A stretch of DNA of 64,000 bases. Source: Haberlea rhodopensis. Taxonomy: Eukaryota > Streptophyta > Magnoliopsida > Lamiales > Gesneriaceae. A program made the translations under genes and the position numbers. The DNA lies in contig CAJQUN010000004.1 in the NCBI GenBank assembly GCA_907163345.1, forward strand, positions 14,227,235 through 14,291,234, read 5' to 3'. Below, in pieces: positions 11,205-22,508 of this stretch. The notes under the pieces were generated by a model that was not told the DNA's origin, ran no database searches, and saw only the letters and a program-made list of their open reading frames with translations. The first letter of the stretch is position 1. Every line of letters starts with the position of its first letter.

Positions 11205-12702
11205 TGATCACGATTATTTTAAACAATTATTTTCTAGTGTGGCGCGATTACACCGCAAGTGCACGGTGTCAAGTTTAAGTATAATGTTATGAAAGTAGGG
11301 ATGTCGTACCCACATGGACTAGTAGTATTTATCAGATTCAATTAACTTAACTATATCTAGCCTACAAATTTGTTATGAAAGATTTACTAATTTACTCCAA
11401 AACACAAAGAGAGAATGCAATAAACAGTAGAGATAAATATCGATACTTCGGTTCACTTAAGTAATCCCCCACAATTCATCTACTAGTTCTAATCAAAATT
11501 AATGCATCTAAGATGACAAGTTTTTTAGTTATATCTAATACACTCTATCGAGATATATTAAACATAATACCAATTTGCAGTAAGTAACTCCCGTTCACTT
11601 ATTTAACAAATCAATATTGCATACGCTCTATGAAAATCCTTAGCCATTGATTACAAGATATCTATAGCTATCACACATGTATTTGACGTCATCACTCGAT
11701 CTCGGTCTAAAATCCAAGGTATGTGTTATTTGTTCCGTATTACAAGTTTATCTCTCGATCTCAATTGCAAACTAACATCATTCAAAGGGTAGCTAATCCC
11801 TTAAAAGCATTAAAACATAACGCAAACACAAAGATAACAAAAACTCAATCAAAAACTAGAACTAAAATTGTGGGTTCATACAAAAGACCCCTAATCTCGA
11901 TAAACGACTTAGCCTAGCATAATAAGCAAGAACAATGTTTTATCATAGTAAACAACACAATAAACATTGAAACTCAAAATTAAACAAAACAAAGTTTAGA
12001 AATACAGAAAATTGGTAGGTGTTGACTCTTGCGTTGATCCAATATTCCGTCTCCCGCTGTGTCGCTTGAATATCCAACTTGTATGTGGTGGCTTCTCCCA
12101 AGGTTAGGTTAAAATCTGATGTCAAAAACCCATCTTTCTTGCAAACTCCTTTAATATAATGATGAATCCGAGCCCACAAAATCTGGTACCCAAAAAGGTA
12201 ATTTGTTTCGTGCGAGACTCTATAGCGATCGATCGCTATGTTCATGGCGATCGATCTCTTCAATTTTTCTATCTATGGACATCAATCTCTGTATGAGTGG
12301 CGATCGACCCCCTAAACCTTCTGCCCTGATGCAATCGATTTCTTCATTCTCAGCGATCGATCTCTTCCTGTATAAAATTTCTCACACTTCCCTGCCTTGT
12401 AGCGATCAATCTCTGCATCATGGAGGTCGATTGTCGTCTTCAATTTTAGCCACATCAACTCTTTTTACCTTCATTCCAATGTCTTGGCTCGTTTTGTTCC
12501 ATTTTCACATTCTAGTCCATAAAATGGGGTTTTTTGGGTAATTCTTGCACTTTCACTGGATTCCTTGAATTTATACAAAAAACACAACCAAAAGCGTAAA
12601 ATCGTCCAAGAATCACTATAAAAATGGTAAGAAATATATGCAAATATAAATGCAAAAATGGAACTAATTAATGGTATAAGAGAAGTGGTTGAGACACTAT
12701 CA
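11205..12702 (-). repeat. Athila-family solo LTR, inverted, nested in Athila-B
   Basis: About 1.5 kb. Its plus-strand start (TGATCACGATTATTTTAAAC) is the reverse complement of an Athila LTR end, and its plus-strand end (GTTGAGACACTATCA) is that of an LTR start. 11250-11270 is the reverse complement of the LTR text CTTGACACCGTGCACTTGCGG. It keeps the GCGATCGATCGC cluster (12224-12420). No internal sequence is attached, so this is a solo LTR. Flanking 5-mers (ATATT and CGTGG) do not match, so the TSD is lost or the ends are slightly misplaced. Confidence 0.75.
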
Positions 12703-14260
12703 CGTGGATGACTGAAAAATTTCTCCTACCACCCCTTTCGACATTTAGGATAATGGTAAAAAGTCTAGCTTGAGACTATAATTCAAGAACTTTTTCTTAT
12801 CCCTTATCTTCGTTTTTGAATTTTGTTTTGGTTTGCATTTTGTTTTTGTTTTTGATTTTTGGTGAGTGACTCCATGCTTGCTGTCATGTGTTCCAACAAC
12901 TTACCCCATTAGCTGGCGAGGAAGTGGACGATGACCACTGATGGTCGTCATCAAAGGTCAGTGCTTGTCTTATTTTACATGATTATTACATTGGGGACAA
13001 TGCACAATTTAAGTTTAGGGGAGGGAATTACAATGTCATGCTTTTCTGTGGAATTGTATCGTTCTTTGAGCACCAACGAAATTTTTTTTCCTGAAAATGA
13101 GTTCATTATTGAGAAGAAAATGAATCATAATAGTGGTTACTATTCCATGATGATATTAATCTCACTATGCATGTCGACTTGAGTTGGTGATTGTAAGACT
13201 TGTTTGTGAATATCTTGTTTTGAGTTAGCATGTCAAAGATGAAGAATATTTTGAGCACCTTTGAATCATAATCTTGTGAATTACATTTGGAGTAGTGAAA
13301 ATCTTTGTGAACTTGATGAATTGTTTTTGAACATCCTAGAGTAATCTAGAACCTATTTGATGATGACACTTTGAGGTGAAATTTTATAGTGATAAACTTG
13401 ACTTGGAAATGATATAGGCGATCTTTGGAATGCTTGAGCCCTAAAATCTTATAATGTTTACATCAATCCTTACTGTCCACTTTTGAGCCTAATTGAAAAA
13501 GAATGATGTACGCATTGCATGCGTTTAAACCCCCCATTCAACATTTATTGTCAAACTCAGTATACCCACCTATATGAGCCTAATTGAAATTTTATCCTTA
13601 CCTGAAGGGGGTATAATGAATCTTATTGGAATGCACATGAATTGTTATATTTTGATGAGCTTGTTGTTGGAAAAAAAATTATGAATGAGAAAAGAAAAGA
13701 ATAGAAATAGCCTTTAAAAAAAGTATCTAAATAAGACCCAAATTGACGAATGCTAGAAAAGAAAAAGAAGATAAGCTCAATTTTTGCTAAAATATGAACA
13801 TTACAAGAGTATACTCTCTTCTTTGTGCTATCCGAACTTTTCTTTGAAGCCAACACATAGGCCTAACATTACAAGCTTAAAAAGTCTTTTTGATCAAAGT
13901 ATTTTTTGGATCCAAGTATAGGGAGTAACTACATTAGTGGAGAAGTTGTTTGAAAAATAGGATTATGATATGCTAAACGATAATCTTAACTTTCATTATA
14001 AGCATGATTTGATCTATGCGATTTGCATGAAACTTGAAAGTGACAATAGCACACACACACGTTCTGAGTTTGAGACATATTGCTTGATTTAGGAGAAAAC
14101 ACAACTTGTTGAACTTTTGGATTAATTCTTGTCTGTCTGTAAGCGAGATATCTGAGCTAAATGATTGACTACGAATTGGTTCATTTGCATTATCAATATT
14201 GAACTCTACATTTTGAGCTTACTGCTTGCTCGAGATGATCAAGTTTTAAGTTTGGGGAGT
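12703..14260 (+). other. Athila-B 3' internal non-coding region and PPT
   Basis: Corresponds to 4570-6134 of Athila-A and shows no coding frame of significance. It includes an internal purine tract (about 13010-13023) and the terminal tract AAGTTTGGGGAGT ending at 14260. Confidence 0.65.
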
Positions 14261-15336
14261 TGATAAGTGTGAATTTTACACTTATTTTGTAATGAAATTA
14301 TGAGCAATTCATTATGATTATGTGAAGATATTATGCGCTTTTGGTATATTTTCATTGATTTCAGGAATCTAGATCAAGTGCATAAAAGTGGAGGAAACAA
14401 GCTAAAAATGTTGAAAAATGAAAGGACAAAACCGAGCGAACATTGAAAGAAGAACCGAAATCTTGATAATTGTCTTTACTGATTACTTGTCTACGATGCA
14501 CAGAAACTGATACGGCGACACTGACACGACACGACACGACACGGACAAAGCGACATAGATTTTCAAAATTTTCAGGATAAGACACGGCTGTGACACACAC
14601 ATATATAAATAAATACATGTCACTGGAATCATCATAATATCACTCAAACTAACATCAAATACATATTACTTTACTTAATATAAAGTTTAACAAACGCATC
14701 CAAATAAAATATAACACCAAAAATATGTTTACCAAATTCAAAAATAATATATATAAATGTATGTCACTGAAATCATCATAGTATCACTCATACTAACAAC
14801 AAATGTATATTACTTCAATTAAGTAGAGTTTAAATAATACATGTAAATTTCATTTTAGCCAAACACTTTTTAAATTGTACAATTATCACTCAAAAGTGTC
14901 CTTTCTGTGTCGGATACAGCTCTGACACGCCCATCAACCATGTCTGACACGGGTGTCCGATTTTGATGGAAGTGTCCGACATGCGATTTGATTTTATTAA
15001 TAAAGTAAAGGAGACACCATGTGGCGTGTCCGACACGTGTCCGAGAAGTGTCGGTGTCCGAGAAGTGTTCGACACTGCACTGAGTGATTTTAGGAGTGTC
15101 CGTGCATCATAGCTACTTGTTGGGTTACATATGGAGTCTTTAGTAAAATTAGTATAATATTCATCACTAATTATCTTAGGCTAAATATAGTTAAACTACT
15201 TGAGTTTGGTATTAATTTTCTAGTCCCTGTGGGTTCGACAACCTTTTCTTAAATTTACTTTACTAAAACTTGACACCGTGCACTTGCGGTATGAAATCGC
15301 AACACTGAAATTTTATGTTTAAATAAATAGCGATCA
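14261..15336 (+). repeat. 3' LTR of Athila-B (with nested insertion)
   Basis: Starts TGATAAGTGTGAATTTTACA and ends ATAGCGATCA. Removing the 622-bp insertion at 14491-15112 and one TSD copy gives about the same length as the 460-bp 5' LTR. Confidence 0.85.
14491..15112. mobile_element. hAT-like non-autonomous element in the Athila-B 3' LTR
   Basis: A 622-bp insertion absent from the 5' LTR. TIRs are CTACGATGCACAGA on the left and CTATGATGCACGGACACT on the right (reverse-complemented). The flanking 8-mers are TTACTTGT (14483-14490) and CTACTTGT (15113-15120), 7 of 8 matching. Both subterminal regions are filled with GACAC/GTGTCCGACAC words. No coding frame. Confidence 0.7.
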
Positions 15337-16469
15337 CAAACCTGCCCTGTTACCAACGTGAACTTTACCATTTCCAGAGTACTCCGATTGTAAGGAGAGA
15401 TTCCCAAGGTCATTGGTGACATGGTGAGATGCACCGGAATCAAGATACCACCACTCTTCATTGGTAAATTCTGGAGTAGTTGTAGCCATCTGAGCCATCG
15501 AGAGTTGTGGAGGGAACCTAGGTGTAGGATGCTGATCCATACCACCTCTCTGTTGAAAGGGAACGGAATTTTGATCATACCGATAGTAGCATTTTTCTGC
15601 AACATGACCTGAAATACAGCATATTTGACAAACAGGACGTGAGTTGGCAGAGTTCCAGGACCGCCTTCCACCACGAAAATATCGGCCACACCCTCTGCCA
15701 CGCTGTTGAGAACCTCAAGAATGATGTTGGGGTTTAGTTTTAGGTGGCTGAGTAGTAGTCACAGTGTTGGCTGTAGGTGACGTATTGGACTCAAGGGTGC
15801 GGAGTGACTCAATCCGACCTTCATGTGCAAGGAGAATGGCACTAACGTCCGAAAGGGCCAAGGATTCAGCCCTGGAAGTAACATGTACAACCACTGAGTC
15901 GTATTCAAGACCAATGCCGCCGAGAACATGGAGGATTTGGTCTTGTTCGATCATGGCATGACCACACGCAGCAAGGATGTCCACGAATCCTTTCATCTTG
16001 GCAAGGTAATCCTTCATACTAAGACTGCCTTTCTTTTGAGTCTGTAGTTGAAGCTTATACTGCATTACCAGTGCCTTTGAGTGAGTAGCAAAGAGGCGTG
16101 AAACTCGAAACCAAATCTGAGATTAAGTATCACAACCGATCATCTGTCCTTGGACTTCCGTCATAGATGAGAGAAGAAAGGAGAGGAGCAACTGTTCCTG
16201 TCTGCACCAGGTGATAAACGCTGGATTAACAGATTCTAGCCTAGCATCATCGGAGGTTGTACGTGAGGGAACAGGGGGATGTTCAAGAATGAACAAGTCG
16301 AGCCCAAGGCCTCGAATACCAACAAGGACCTGCAAATTCCATAGGAGATAGTTTTCATCACTCAACTTGACAGAATTTATTTTATTTGGTTGGCCGGATT
16401 AATTATCAGGATGGTGGGGGTGTTAGGGGGTGGCTAAGGCCGGAATCAACCTGAGAAATGGCTATTATT
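15337..16469 (-). pseudogene. copia-1 gag and protease
   Basis: Minus-strand order fits a copia 5' half. 16365-16123 is a Gag N-terminus (MSDENYLLWNLQVLVGIRG). 16065-15715 is a UBN2-type Gag core with KGSLSMKDYLAKMKGFVDIL and GGIGLEYDSVVVHV. 15700-15560 is a Gly/Arg-rich, cysteine-containing region. 15480-15400 is the aspartic protease with WYLDSGASHHVTND. Stops and frame changes separate the segments. It is cut at 15337 by Athila-B and resumes at 8462. Confidence 0.85.
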
Positions 16470-16483
16470 GGCTGCTGATACCA
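16470..16483 (-). other. copia-1 primer binding site (initiator tRNA-Met type)
   Basis: The minus strand reads TGGTATCAGCAGCC, the usual Ty1/copia PBS, about 100 bp upstream of the Gag start. Confidence 0.7.
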
Positions 16484-16760
16484 AAATAGAGAATTGAAAT
16501 ATGACAGTAAACATATTTTATGAAATGGAATGCTATTATTTTCACATCTGTCTTTACACGTTACATTCATTTCATATTTATAAGCGCTGAGAAAAAAGAA
16601 ATCTAATCTGGGAATAAAATCTATATTGTGACAGCTGCATAACAAACTATAATATTTTTTAAGGGGAAAGTTCAGGTCGATACCACCAAATAGTAAAATT
16701 TTATTCATCCTAATTCAAGAAAAAAATTTGCAATCATTTAAGTCTACTTTAGGTTAAAAT
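16484..16760 (-). repeat. Probable copia-1 5' LTR or part of it
   Basis: Lies immediately upstream of the PBS on the minus strand and contains a TATA-like CTTATAAATATG at about 16571-16582. The outer end is not resolved and the 3' LTR lies outside the window, so LTR status rests on position only. Confidence 0.4.
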
Positions 16761-16996
16761 GACAAAAGTGCATTTAATAAGAAAATGCGGCAATCTTAGA
16801 AATTTTCAATCTCTTCCTTTCAGCACTTCGTTTGAGTTCTTCCTTTCACCACTGCAATTCAAATCTCCTTGTAAATCTCTCTCGCCAGTTACGATTTCTT
16901 ACATTTGGTTTTTATCTTTATCTCTTCGATTTTTCGTTACATCACTTCGTTCCAGATTTTTTTTCAATTATGGTGTGTGTGGTTTGTGTGTGTAAT

Positions 16997-17000
<4 letters not shown>

Positions 17001-17070
<70 letters not shown>
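17001..17070. repeat. (TA)n microsatellite
   Basis: About 35 uninterrupted TA units, preceded by a GT-rich stretch (16974-17000). The surrounding 16761-17176 has no gene I can recognise. Confidence 0.95.
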
Positions 17071-17073
<3 letters not shown>

Positions 17074-17176
17074 AATTATTATTTTTACATATAATAAATT
17101 GATAGATATTTAAATCGATGGAGTGATTTGAGTAAAGGATCAATCATTTATTTTTGATAACATAGACAGACATTAA

Positions 17177-18387
17177 GGGTTTTTTAACTAAATATTCGAA
17201 AAAATTAAATTATTTAACAAAATAATCGTTTTTTTTTTCTATTATTAAAGTGACCTAAGTCGTCATGTGAGATGGCGACTTCTACAAAAAATATTAAAAA
17301 AACTATTATTTTTTGATGTCGCCATGTCAGATGGCGACTTCATTTGAAGTCGCCATCTGACATGGCGACTTCAACAAAAATTATTAAAAAAAAGTATTAT
17401 TTTTCCGATGACGCCATGTCAGATGGCGACTTCAATTGAAGTCGCCATCTGACATGGCGACATCCATAAAAATCTTAAAAAAAATATTATTTTCGGAAGT
17501 CGCCATCTGACATGGCGACATCTTTTAATTTTTTAAAAGATGTCGCCATGTTAGATGGCGACATTATATTAAAAAATAATTGTTTTGCCGATGTCGGTAT
17601 ATAAAGACAGAATTTTTTTTTGTTTTTAAATATTGTCGCCATCTGAGATGGCGACAAAAAAAAATATTTTTTTATTTAATGTCGCCATTTTAGATGGCGA
17701 CAATAATCAAAAACTTTGTCTATAAAACTGAAATGTTTTTAAATATTGTCGCCACCACCGCCGGCCGCCGCCTCCATCTTCGTCAACTTAAATTTTAATA
17801 TTTCACATCACAAAAATATACTCCAACAAGTAATATACTCCCACTACATATATTAAAATCATAATTTATCTACGATACATAAATAACAAAATTAAAAAGC
17901 TTACCTTAAATATTTTGGAAATAGCTTGATTTTTGCAGAAATGTTAGGAAGAAAATTTGAGAACGAACGGACGAAAGAATTTGCGGCGGAGAATTTTGCT
18001 GAAGAAAGAAGAAGAAACGAAGAAGAAGAGAAAATGAGAATGGTGCGGCGGCGTGTTGTTTTTAGGTTAAAATTCATTGGTGTCGCCATCTGAGATGGCG
18101 ACACCAATAAATATTATTGATGTCGCCAACTGAGTTTGCGACATCAATATAATTTAATGGTGTCGCCATCTCAGATGGCGACATCCATATAAATTAAATA
18201 GATGTCGCCAACTCAGATGGCGATATCATAAAAAAAATTTTTTTTTGTTAAAGTCGCCATGTCAGATGGCGACTTCAATTGAAGTCGCCATCTCACATGG
18301 CGACTTAGGTTAGTTTGATAATAAAAAAAAAAATTCGGTTAAATTGTTAAATATTTTTTTAAATCGAATATTTAGTTAAAAAACCCC
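17177..18387. mobile_element. Non-autonomous Mutator-like element with a 21-nt palindrome array
   Basis: Flanked by the perfect 9-bp TSD AGACATTAA (17168-17176 and 18388-18396), the length typical of Mutator-like elements. TIRs exceed 35 bp: left GGGTTTTTTAACTAAATATT, right the same reverse-complemented with one more G, both continuing into poly-T and then CCTAAGTCG. The interior holds about fifteen 21-nt units GTCGCCAT-N5-ATGGCGAC, separated by AT-rich spacers. Their centres vary (CTGAC, GTCAG, CTGAG, CTCAG, TTTAG) but the arms are kept. A 68-codon minus frame (18107-17901) is Ser/Phe-rich and unrecognised. No transposase is present. Confidence 0.85.
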
Positions 18388-18813
18388 AGACATTAACATT
18401 AACTAAATTTTTAAAAATTATATGATTATATTATCAAAATATCCTCTCTAAGATGGAATTTCCCGATACATCATCTCTAGGGGAAAGAAAAGAAACATAA
18501 ATAATCTTATGCCGTGAGATTTTGGATTGGATTTTTAGGCTCATTTATAATAGTCAGACCTCATGTAATTCATTGTTTCTTGGGAAAACTTCACGTCGGT
18601 ACTGTAAAATGAAACATTTTTTGAATCTTTCCATTGAATTTTTTTCAAATCATATAAGTCCATTTCATAATGAAATGACAAAAATAGTCGTACATAGTTA
18701 TATGCTCGTGGGGTTTTTGTGCACCATCTACCGATGCACGTAAAAGGTTTTACGTGCACCAATGTCTTCTTGCATGAAAGCTCTTTCAAGATCAACATCG
18801 CAATTTTCCCATT
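18388..18813. other. Intergenic, unrecognised
   Basis: AT-rich. It contains a small perfect inverted repeat at 18734-18757 (TGCACGTAAAA, GG, TTTTACGTGCA). No gene seen. Confidence 0.5.
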
Positions 18814-19023
18814 TTATACCCGTTGAGCTATGGCTGAGGCGACGATAAACTCCTCATTGATGAAGAGGTCGTGCTTCTCAATTGTGAATCTGAGATTCCG
18901 ACGAGTGTGAGGTGCATTGTCCGAGTGATAAATAGATAGTAGGTCGGGAGTGTCAGTTTGAGTCTCCAACACCTTCTTCAACTTCCGCAATAGCCCCAGT
19001 GCCAGCCCATTGGTCGTCCCCAT
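18814..19023 (-). pseudogene. COG6-like N-terminal gene fragment
   Basis: A 69-codon frame begins MGTTNGLALGLLRKLKKVLE and continues through TDTPDLL, NAPHTRRNLRFTIEKHDLFI and NEEFIVASAIAQRV. This follows the N-terminus of plant COG6, a subunit of the conserved oligomeric Golgi tethering complex, which I recognise from family knowledge (GLSRKLKKVLE, TPHARRNLRSTIEKR patterns). About nine residues are missing between DLL and the HARR-like segment, and homology ends at about residue 69, where full COG6 has several hundred more. No upstream or downstream exons are seen. It is most likely a duplicated or transposon-captured fragment, not a gene. Confidence 0.6.
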
Positions 19024-19063
19024 TTTCTCTCACCAAAAAATTTTCGTCCGAGTTTCAATACAT

Positions 19064-19758
19064 TGTTGGGATTAATAAGTTTAATTGTTAAAAGCCCAAT
19101 AATTAGTATTAATTTTGTTAATGAGAACAAAATTATGGTAATTTAATTATGAATAGTCAATTAGGCTAAAGAAATCTCACATTGAAAAGTTGAGACACTT
19201 ATGATTTGTTTATAATGAGAAACAAATTAATAGAGTGTAGTTAAGTAGAAAAGATGGATGCCCCTCGCGCGACATCCGTCCGTCCGCGTCGCTGCCGCGA
19301 AGGCAGCCCTATCTTTTTACTACTCGGATTTATGAAATGATTTTTCATCTACCTGATTTTTCATATTCTGCTGAGCATTAAGTTTGAGACTTTTCATCTA
19401 CCTGCAGAATTGATGTTAGATTTAAGTGTGAGACTTAAATCCATATTAATCTGATGTTAAGTGTTGAGACTTTTCATCTACCCCCACTAAACATTACACT
19501 TAATTTCTGAGACCTTTGGAGAAGTTTGCTGCTCAGCTATATAAGTTGCTCCAACCCTTTGTTTTCATCAATCCGAAAATTGTTCACTCACTCATACATT
19601 CATACATTTGAGAGTAGTACACACTACTAGTGTTCAAGTGAGTCTGCTCGGATTTCTGCTTCATTCCGAACAGAGGCAATTGGGCGTTGTGCCTTGGAAC
19701 TCTCTTATCCAGGAGGCCAGAAGCTTTGAGATGAAAGACCTAGGTCTTGCAGATTAGA
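19064..19758 (+). repeat. Probable copia-2 LTR/leader remnant
   Basis: Begins TGTTGGGATTAATAAGTTTA like a copia LTR, with a TATA box CTATATAAG at 19537-19545 and a transcribed-looking leader after it. It is the left flank of the gypsy element at 24407-36499: 19754-19758 (TTAGA) pairs with TTTGA at 36500-36504. No partner LTR was found in the window, so assignment to the copia RNase H remnant at 36505 rests on adjacency across that insertion. Confidence 0.45.
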
Positions 19759-19760
19759 TG

Positions 19761-21655
19761 TGTTGGGTTTTGGAAACCCGATTAATCTTGGTTTTGATGT
19801 TAACAAAACTTGTTATTGTGTTGCTAACATATTTCATCAAGTGTGCAGTTCATAGATCATAATTAAGAGCTTGATGAATTATAAAGAAGTAGCTTGAAAA
19901 TATCAAGCTGGACCAAGTCTGAAATCCTGGCAGAGCGGATTGTTTCGATCATATCTCATAGCTCGGATATCGAAATGGCGTGCTTCCAAAGAGATTGAAC
20001 AGCCAACTTAAAATAATAAAAGTCATATTTCACAACAGATCGGCTAGTTCAAATGTTATCAAGGAGAAAAGACGCCTGCAAGATCGAGCTGAACCGCGAA
20101 GAAACAGCAAGCTGTTTCAGCAAGCAACTGTCAGTCTGGTGGCCATAACTCTCAGCTCTCTTATCGGAACGGAACGATTCAGTATGGGTTGGAAAGCTAA
20201 GACAAAGATCTACAAGTCATCTTTGTAAGTGAAAGACTGAATCGGACGTTACAATGGCCAAAAGGCTTCTGCAAGTCACGCCATGTGACGCCTGTAATAT
20301 CGAGCTGTTACAGCAAAGTCCCTATCAGTCTGGTGGGCATAACTCTTAGCTCGCTTATCGGAACGGAACGATTCAGTATGGGTTGGAAAGCTAAGACAAA
20401 GATCTACAAGTCATCTTTGGAAGTGAAAGACTGAATCGGACTTTAAGATGGCCAAAACGCTTCTGCAAGTCACGCCATGTGCTGCTGCATCCAGCAAACA
20501 GACAGCAGAAGCATTGCCTCGTATTTCGAGCATAACTCTCTCATACGAACTCGAAATCGAGCGATTCTTAATTCCGTGGAAAGCTAAGAGAAAGGGCTAC
20601 AACTTTCATATAGATCACTTTGCCCAGAAATCAAAGAATGAAGAGTTACAAGCAACAGATCGAAGAGCAAGTTTATCAATCTGTTTTTGTATCAAGCTTG
20701 TCTTGCATCAGACTGATTTGTCCAGATCAGACCAGCAGACCAGACTGAACCAAACCAGCAGACCAGACTGAACCAGAACAGCAGACCAGACAGCAGACCA
20801 GACCAGACTGAGCCAGACCAGCAGATCAGACCAGCAGACCAGACTAGTCCGGTCCGAAATACAAAGAGCCCAGAAACCAGAATATGACCGTTGCAAGCTC
20901 GGGAATAGTGCAGAACCTTTTCCAACGGGCATATTCTTGTGTCTAACGTATATATCATTACTTGGGGCTATATATACATGATTTGGAAGCTCAATAACAG
21001 CTGATTGAAGATCAATCCAAGCCTTCCAAAGCAAACCCACTTGGGATTCAATTGGGGAACTTCAAAGACAAAAGTTGCTAAATGAATAGCACTCCCCAAA
21101 CCTTTGGCACCACTTACCTTGCTATATTAGATCTAGTTAGAGATCATTTGTGCCATATATATTCACTCTATTCATTGTATTTGAGAGCTTAATAGATGAG
21201 TGAATATCATTGTAACGGTTGATGATTTATCACAACCGATGAGAGGTCTTTGTATGTGAGACATTAAAGAACATACATAGTTGAGTTGCTAGGAGTTCTA
21301 GTTGGATGGGGAATTCCCAACTGGATCGGGTTTGTACAACGGGATTGTATAAATCAAAGTCTTCTAGTGGAATCCTTCCATGAGGTGGAAGAAGGGGAGA
21401 CGTAGAAGGATTACACCACCTTCGAACTTCCATAAACAAATACTTGTTTATTTACTTTATTTGCATATCTTTAAAATGTCTTTCAAATAGTTAATCGGTT
21501 TAGAGCGGGTTATGTCGAGTGTCTTCCGCTCGGTTTTGTAACCGAACTCGATATAATCTCTCGGTGCAATTATTTCAAGAACACGAGCTATTGAAGCTCA
21601 AGTTGGTTGAACTCGGGTGTGGAATGACAACCCACCCCCGGAATCGATCCTAACA
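19761..21655 (+). repeat. 5' LTR of the young non-coding element
   Basis: TGTTGGG...CCTAACA. It contains a tandem duplication with an offset of about 194 bp (around 20130-20475, TATGGGTTGGAAAGCTAAG in both copies) and a CAGACCAG-word low-complexity tract at about 20710-20850. Confidence 0.9.
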
Positions 21656-21657
21656 AG

Positions 21658-21673
21658 TGGTATCAGAGCCAGG
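21658..21673 (+). other. Primer binding site (initiator tRNA-Met)
   Basis: TGGTATCAGAGCCAGG, 2 bp after the LTR end; an intact copy of the standard site. Confidence 0.85.
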
Positions 21674-22494
21674 TTGTTCTTGGAAAGCATTTTAACCGAT
21701 TTTTTAGCGGATATCTTTTAAAATCATTTTCAAAATTTTCTCATGAGCATGAAATATTTTCATAGCATATTTTTTCAAAACTTGGTGTATGAAAATTTTT
21801 AGCATAAAAATCAATTTCATTGCATTCATTTTGCACGAAAATAATTTTAAAATCTATTTTAAAGGTTTAATTTTCGTTCAATCTGTTCTTAACTCATTTT
21901 TTAAGTTTAAAGTTTTTATTTTGAGATTTTATCTAACAATTTCGAAGCATTTTAGTTTTTTTGGCAGCTTGCAGCAACTTTGGGAAAATTGGCATAACTT
22001 CTTGCTCGGATGTCCAAATGACGAACCGTTTTTTGCGTTGCAAACTAGACTCATAGAGGATCGCAACGGTATAGGTCTTGCAGCCTAATTCTTCACGAGG
22101 AGATGCAGTTCATTCTGCAAAGTTGACTCATGTGCTGCCACCGCTGAAAGATGAAATGGACATTGTTGAGTTTTGTCAAGAAATTCAAATTGGTTGCCAA
22201 GTATGCTTCATCTATCATCAAAAGAGGTTATTTTTGTTCAAATTAATGTGCATTGCATTTTTTTAATTTCTTTTAGCCTACCCCATTTGCCCCTCATTTG
22301 CTCAAATTTTCAAACATTTTAAAATTAAGGGGGAGAGTTTAATCTCAATCCTTGAGGGGGAGTAAATTTTATTTGTCTTCCTTTTTGATTCACATAAAAA
22401 GGGGGAGAAATATGTTGTTTAAAAAATATGATTTTTCTTGTTATGCAACATTGTGCTTTAATGTTCATATTTTTATTCAAGTTTTGTGATCATC
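21674..22494 (+). other. Interior of the young element, non-coding
   Basis: About 820 bp, T-rich, with short frames only. Two further GGGGGAGA purine tracts occur at about 22329-22337 and 22400-22408, upstream of the functional one. No Gag, protease or polymerase motif is visible. Confidence 0.7.
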
Positions 22495-22508
22495 AAAAAG
22501 GGGGAGAT
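22495..22508 (+). other. Polypurine tract of the young element
   Basis: AAAAAGGGGGAGAT directly before the 3' LTR. Confidence 0.8.

Larger units (their letters stand above)
8463..15336 (+). mobile_element. Athila-B: second non-autonomous Athila-type element
   Basis: Direct LTRs at 8463-8922 and 14261-15336, TSD TAAAC (8458-8462) and CAAAC (15337-15341), one mismatch. The tRNA-Asp type PBS is at 8929-8946 and the purine tract AAGTTTGGGGAGT ends at 14260. Coding content matches Athila-A: gag, protease and a stub of the integrase C-terminus, without RT, RNase H or the integrase core. It is far more decayed than Athila-A, with many stops and frameshifts. It carries an inverted solo LTR at 11205-12702 and a hAT-like insertion in its 3' LTR. 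It lies inside copia-1, between the protease and pre-integrase regions. Confidence 0.85.

Noticed and set aside
12203..12541. 112-codon plus-strand frame
   Set aside because: Lies wholly inside the inverted Athila solo LTR and has no recognisable domain.
16832..17102. Frames encoding long Tyr-Ile repeats
   Set aside because: They are the translation of the (TA)n microsatellite at 17001-17070.
17177..18387. CRISPR-like array of regularly repeated palindromes
   Set aside because: Spacers are AT-rich and irregular in length, the locus is plant nuclear DNA, there are no cas genes, and TIRs with a 9-bp TSD explain it as a transposon.
19980..21439. Several 70-110 codon frames, repeated at 22728-24187
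   Set aside because: They lie inside the two LTRs of the young non-coding element, on both strands, with no family match. Repetition at a fixed offset of 2748 reflects LTR identity, not genes.
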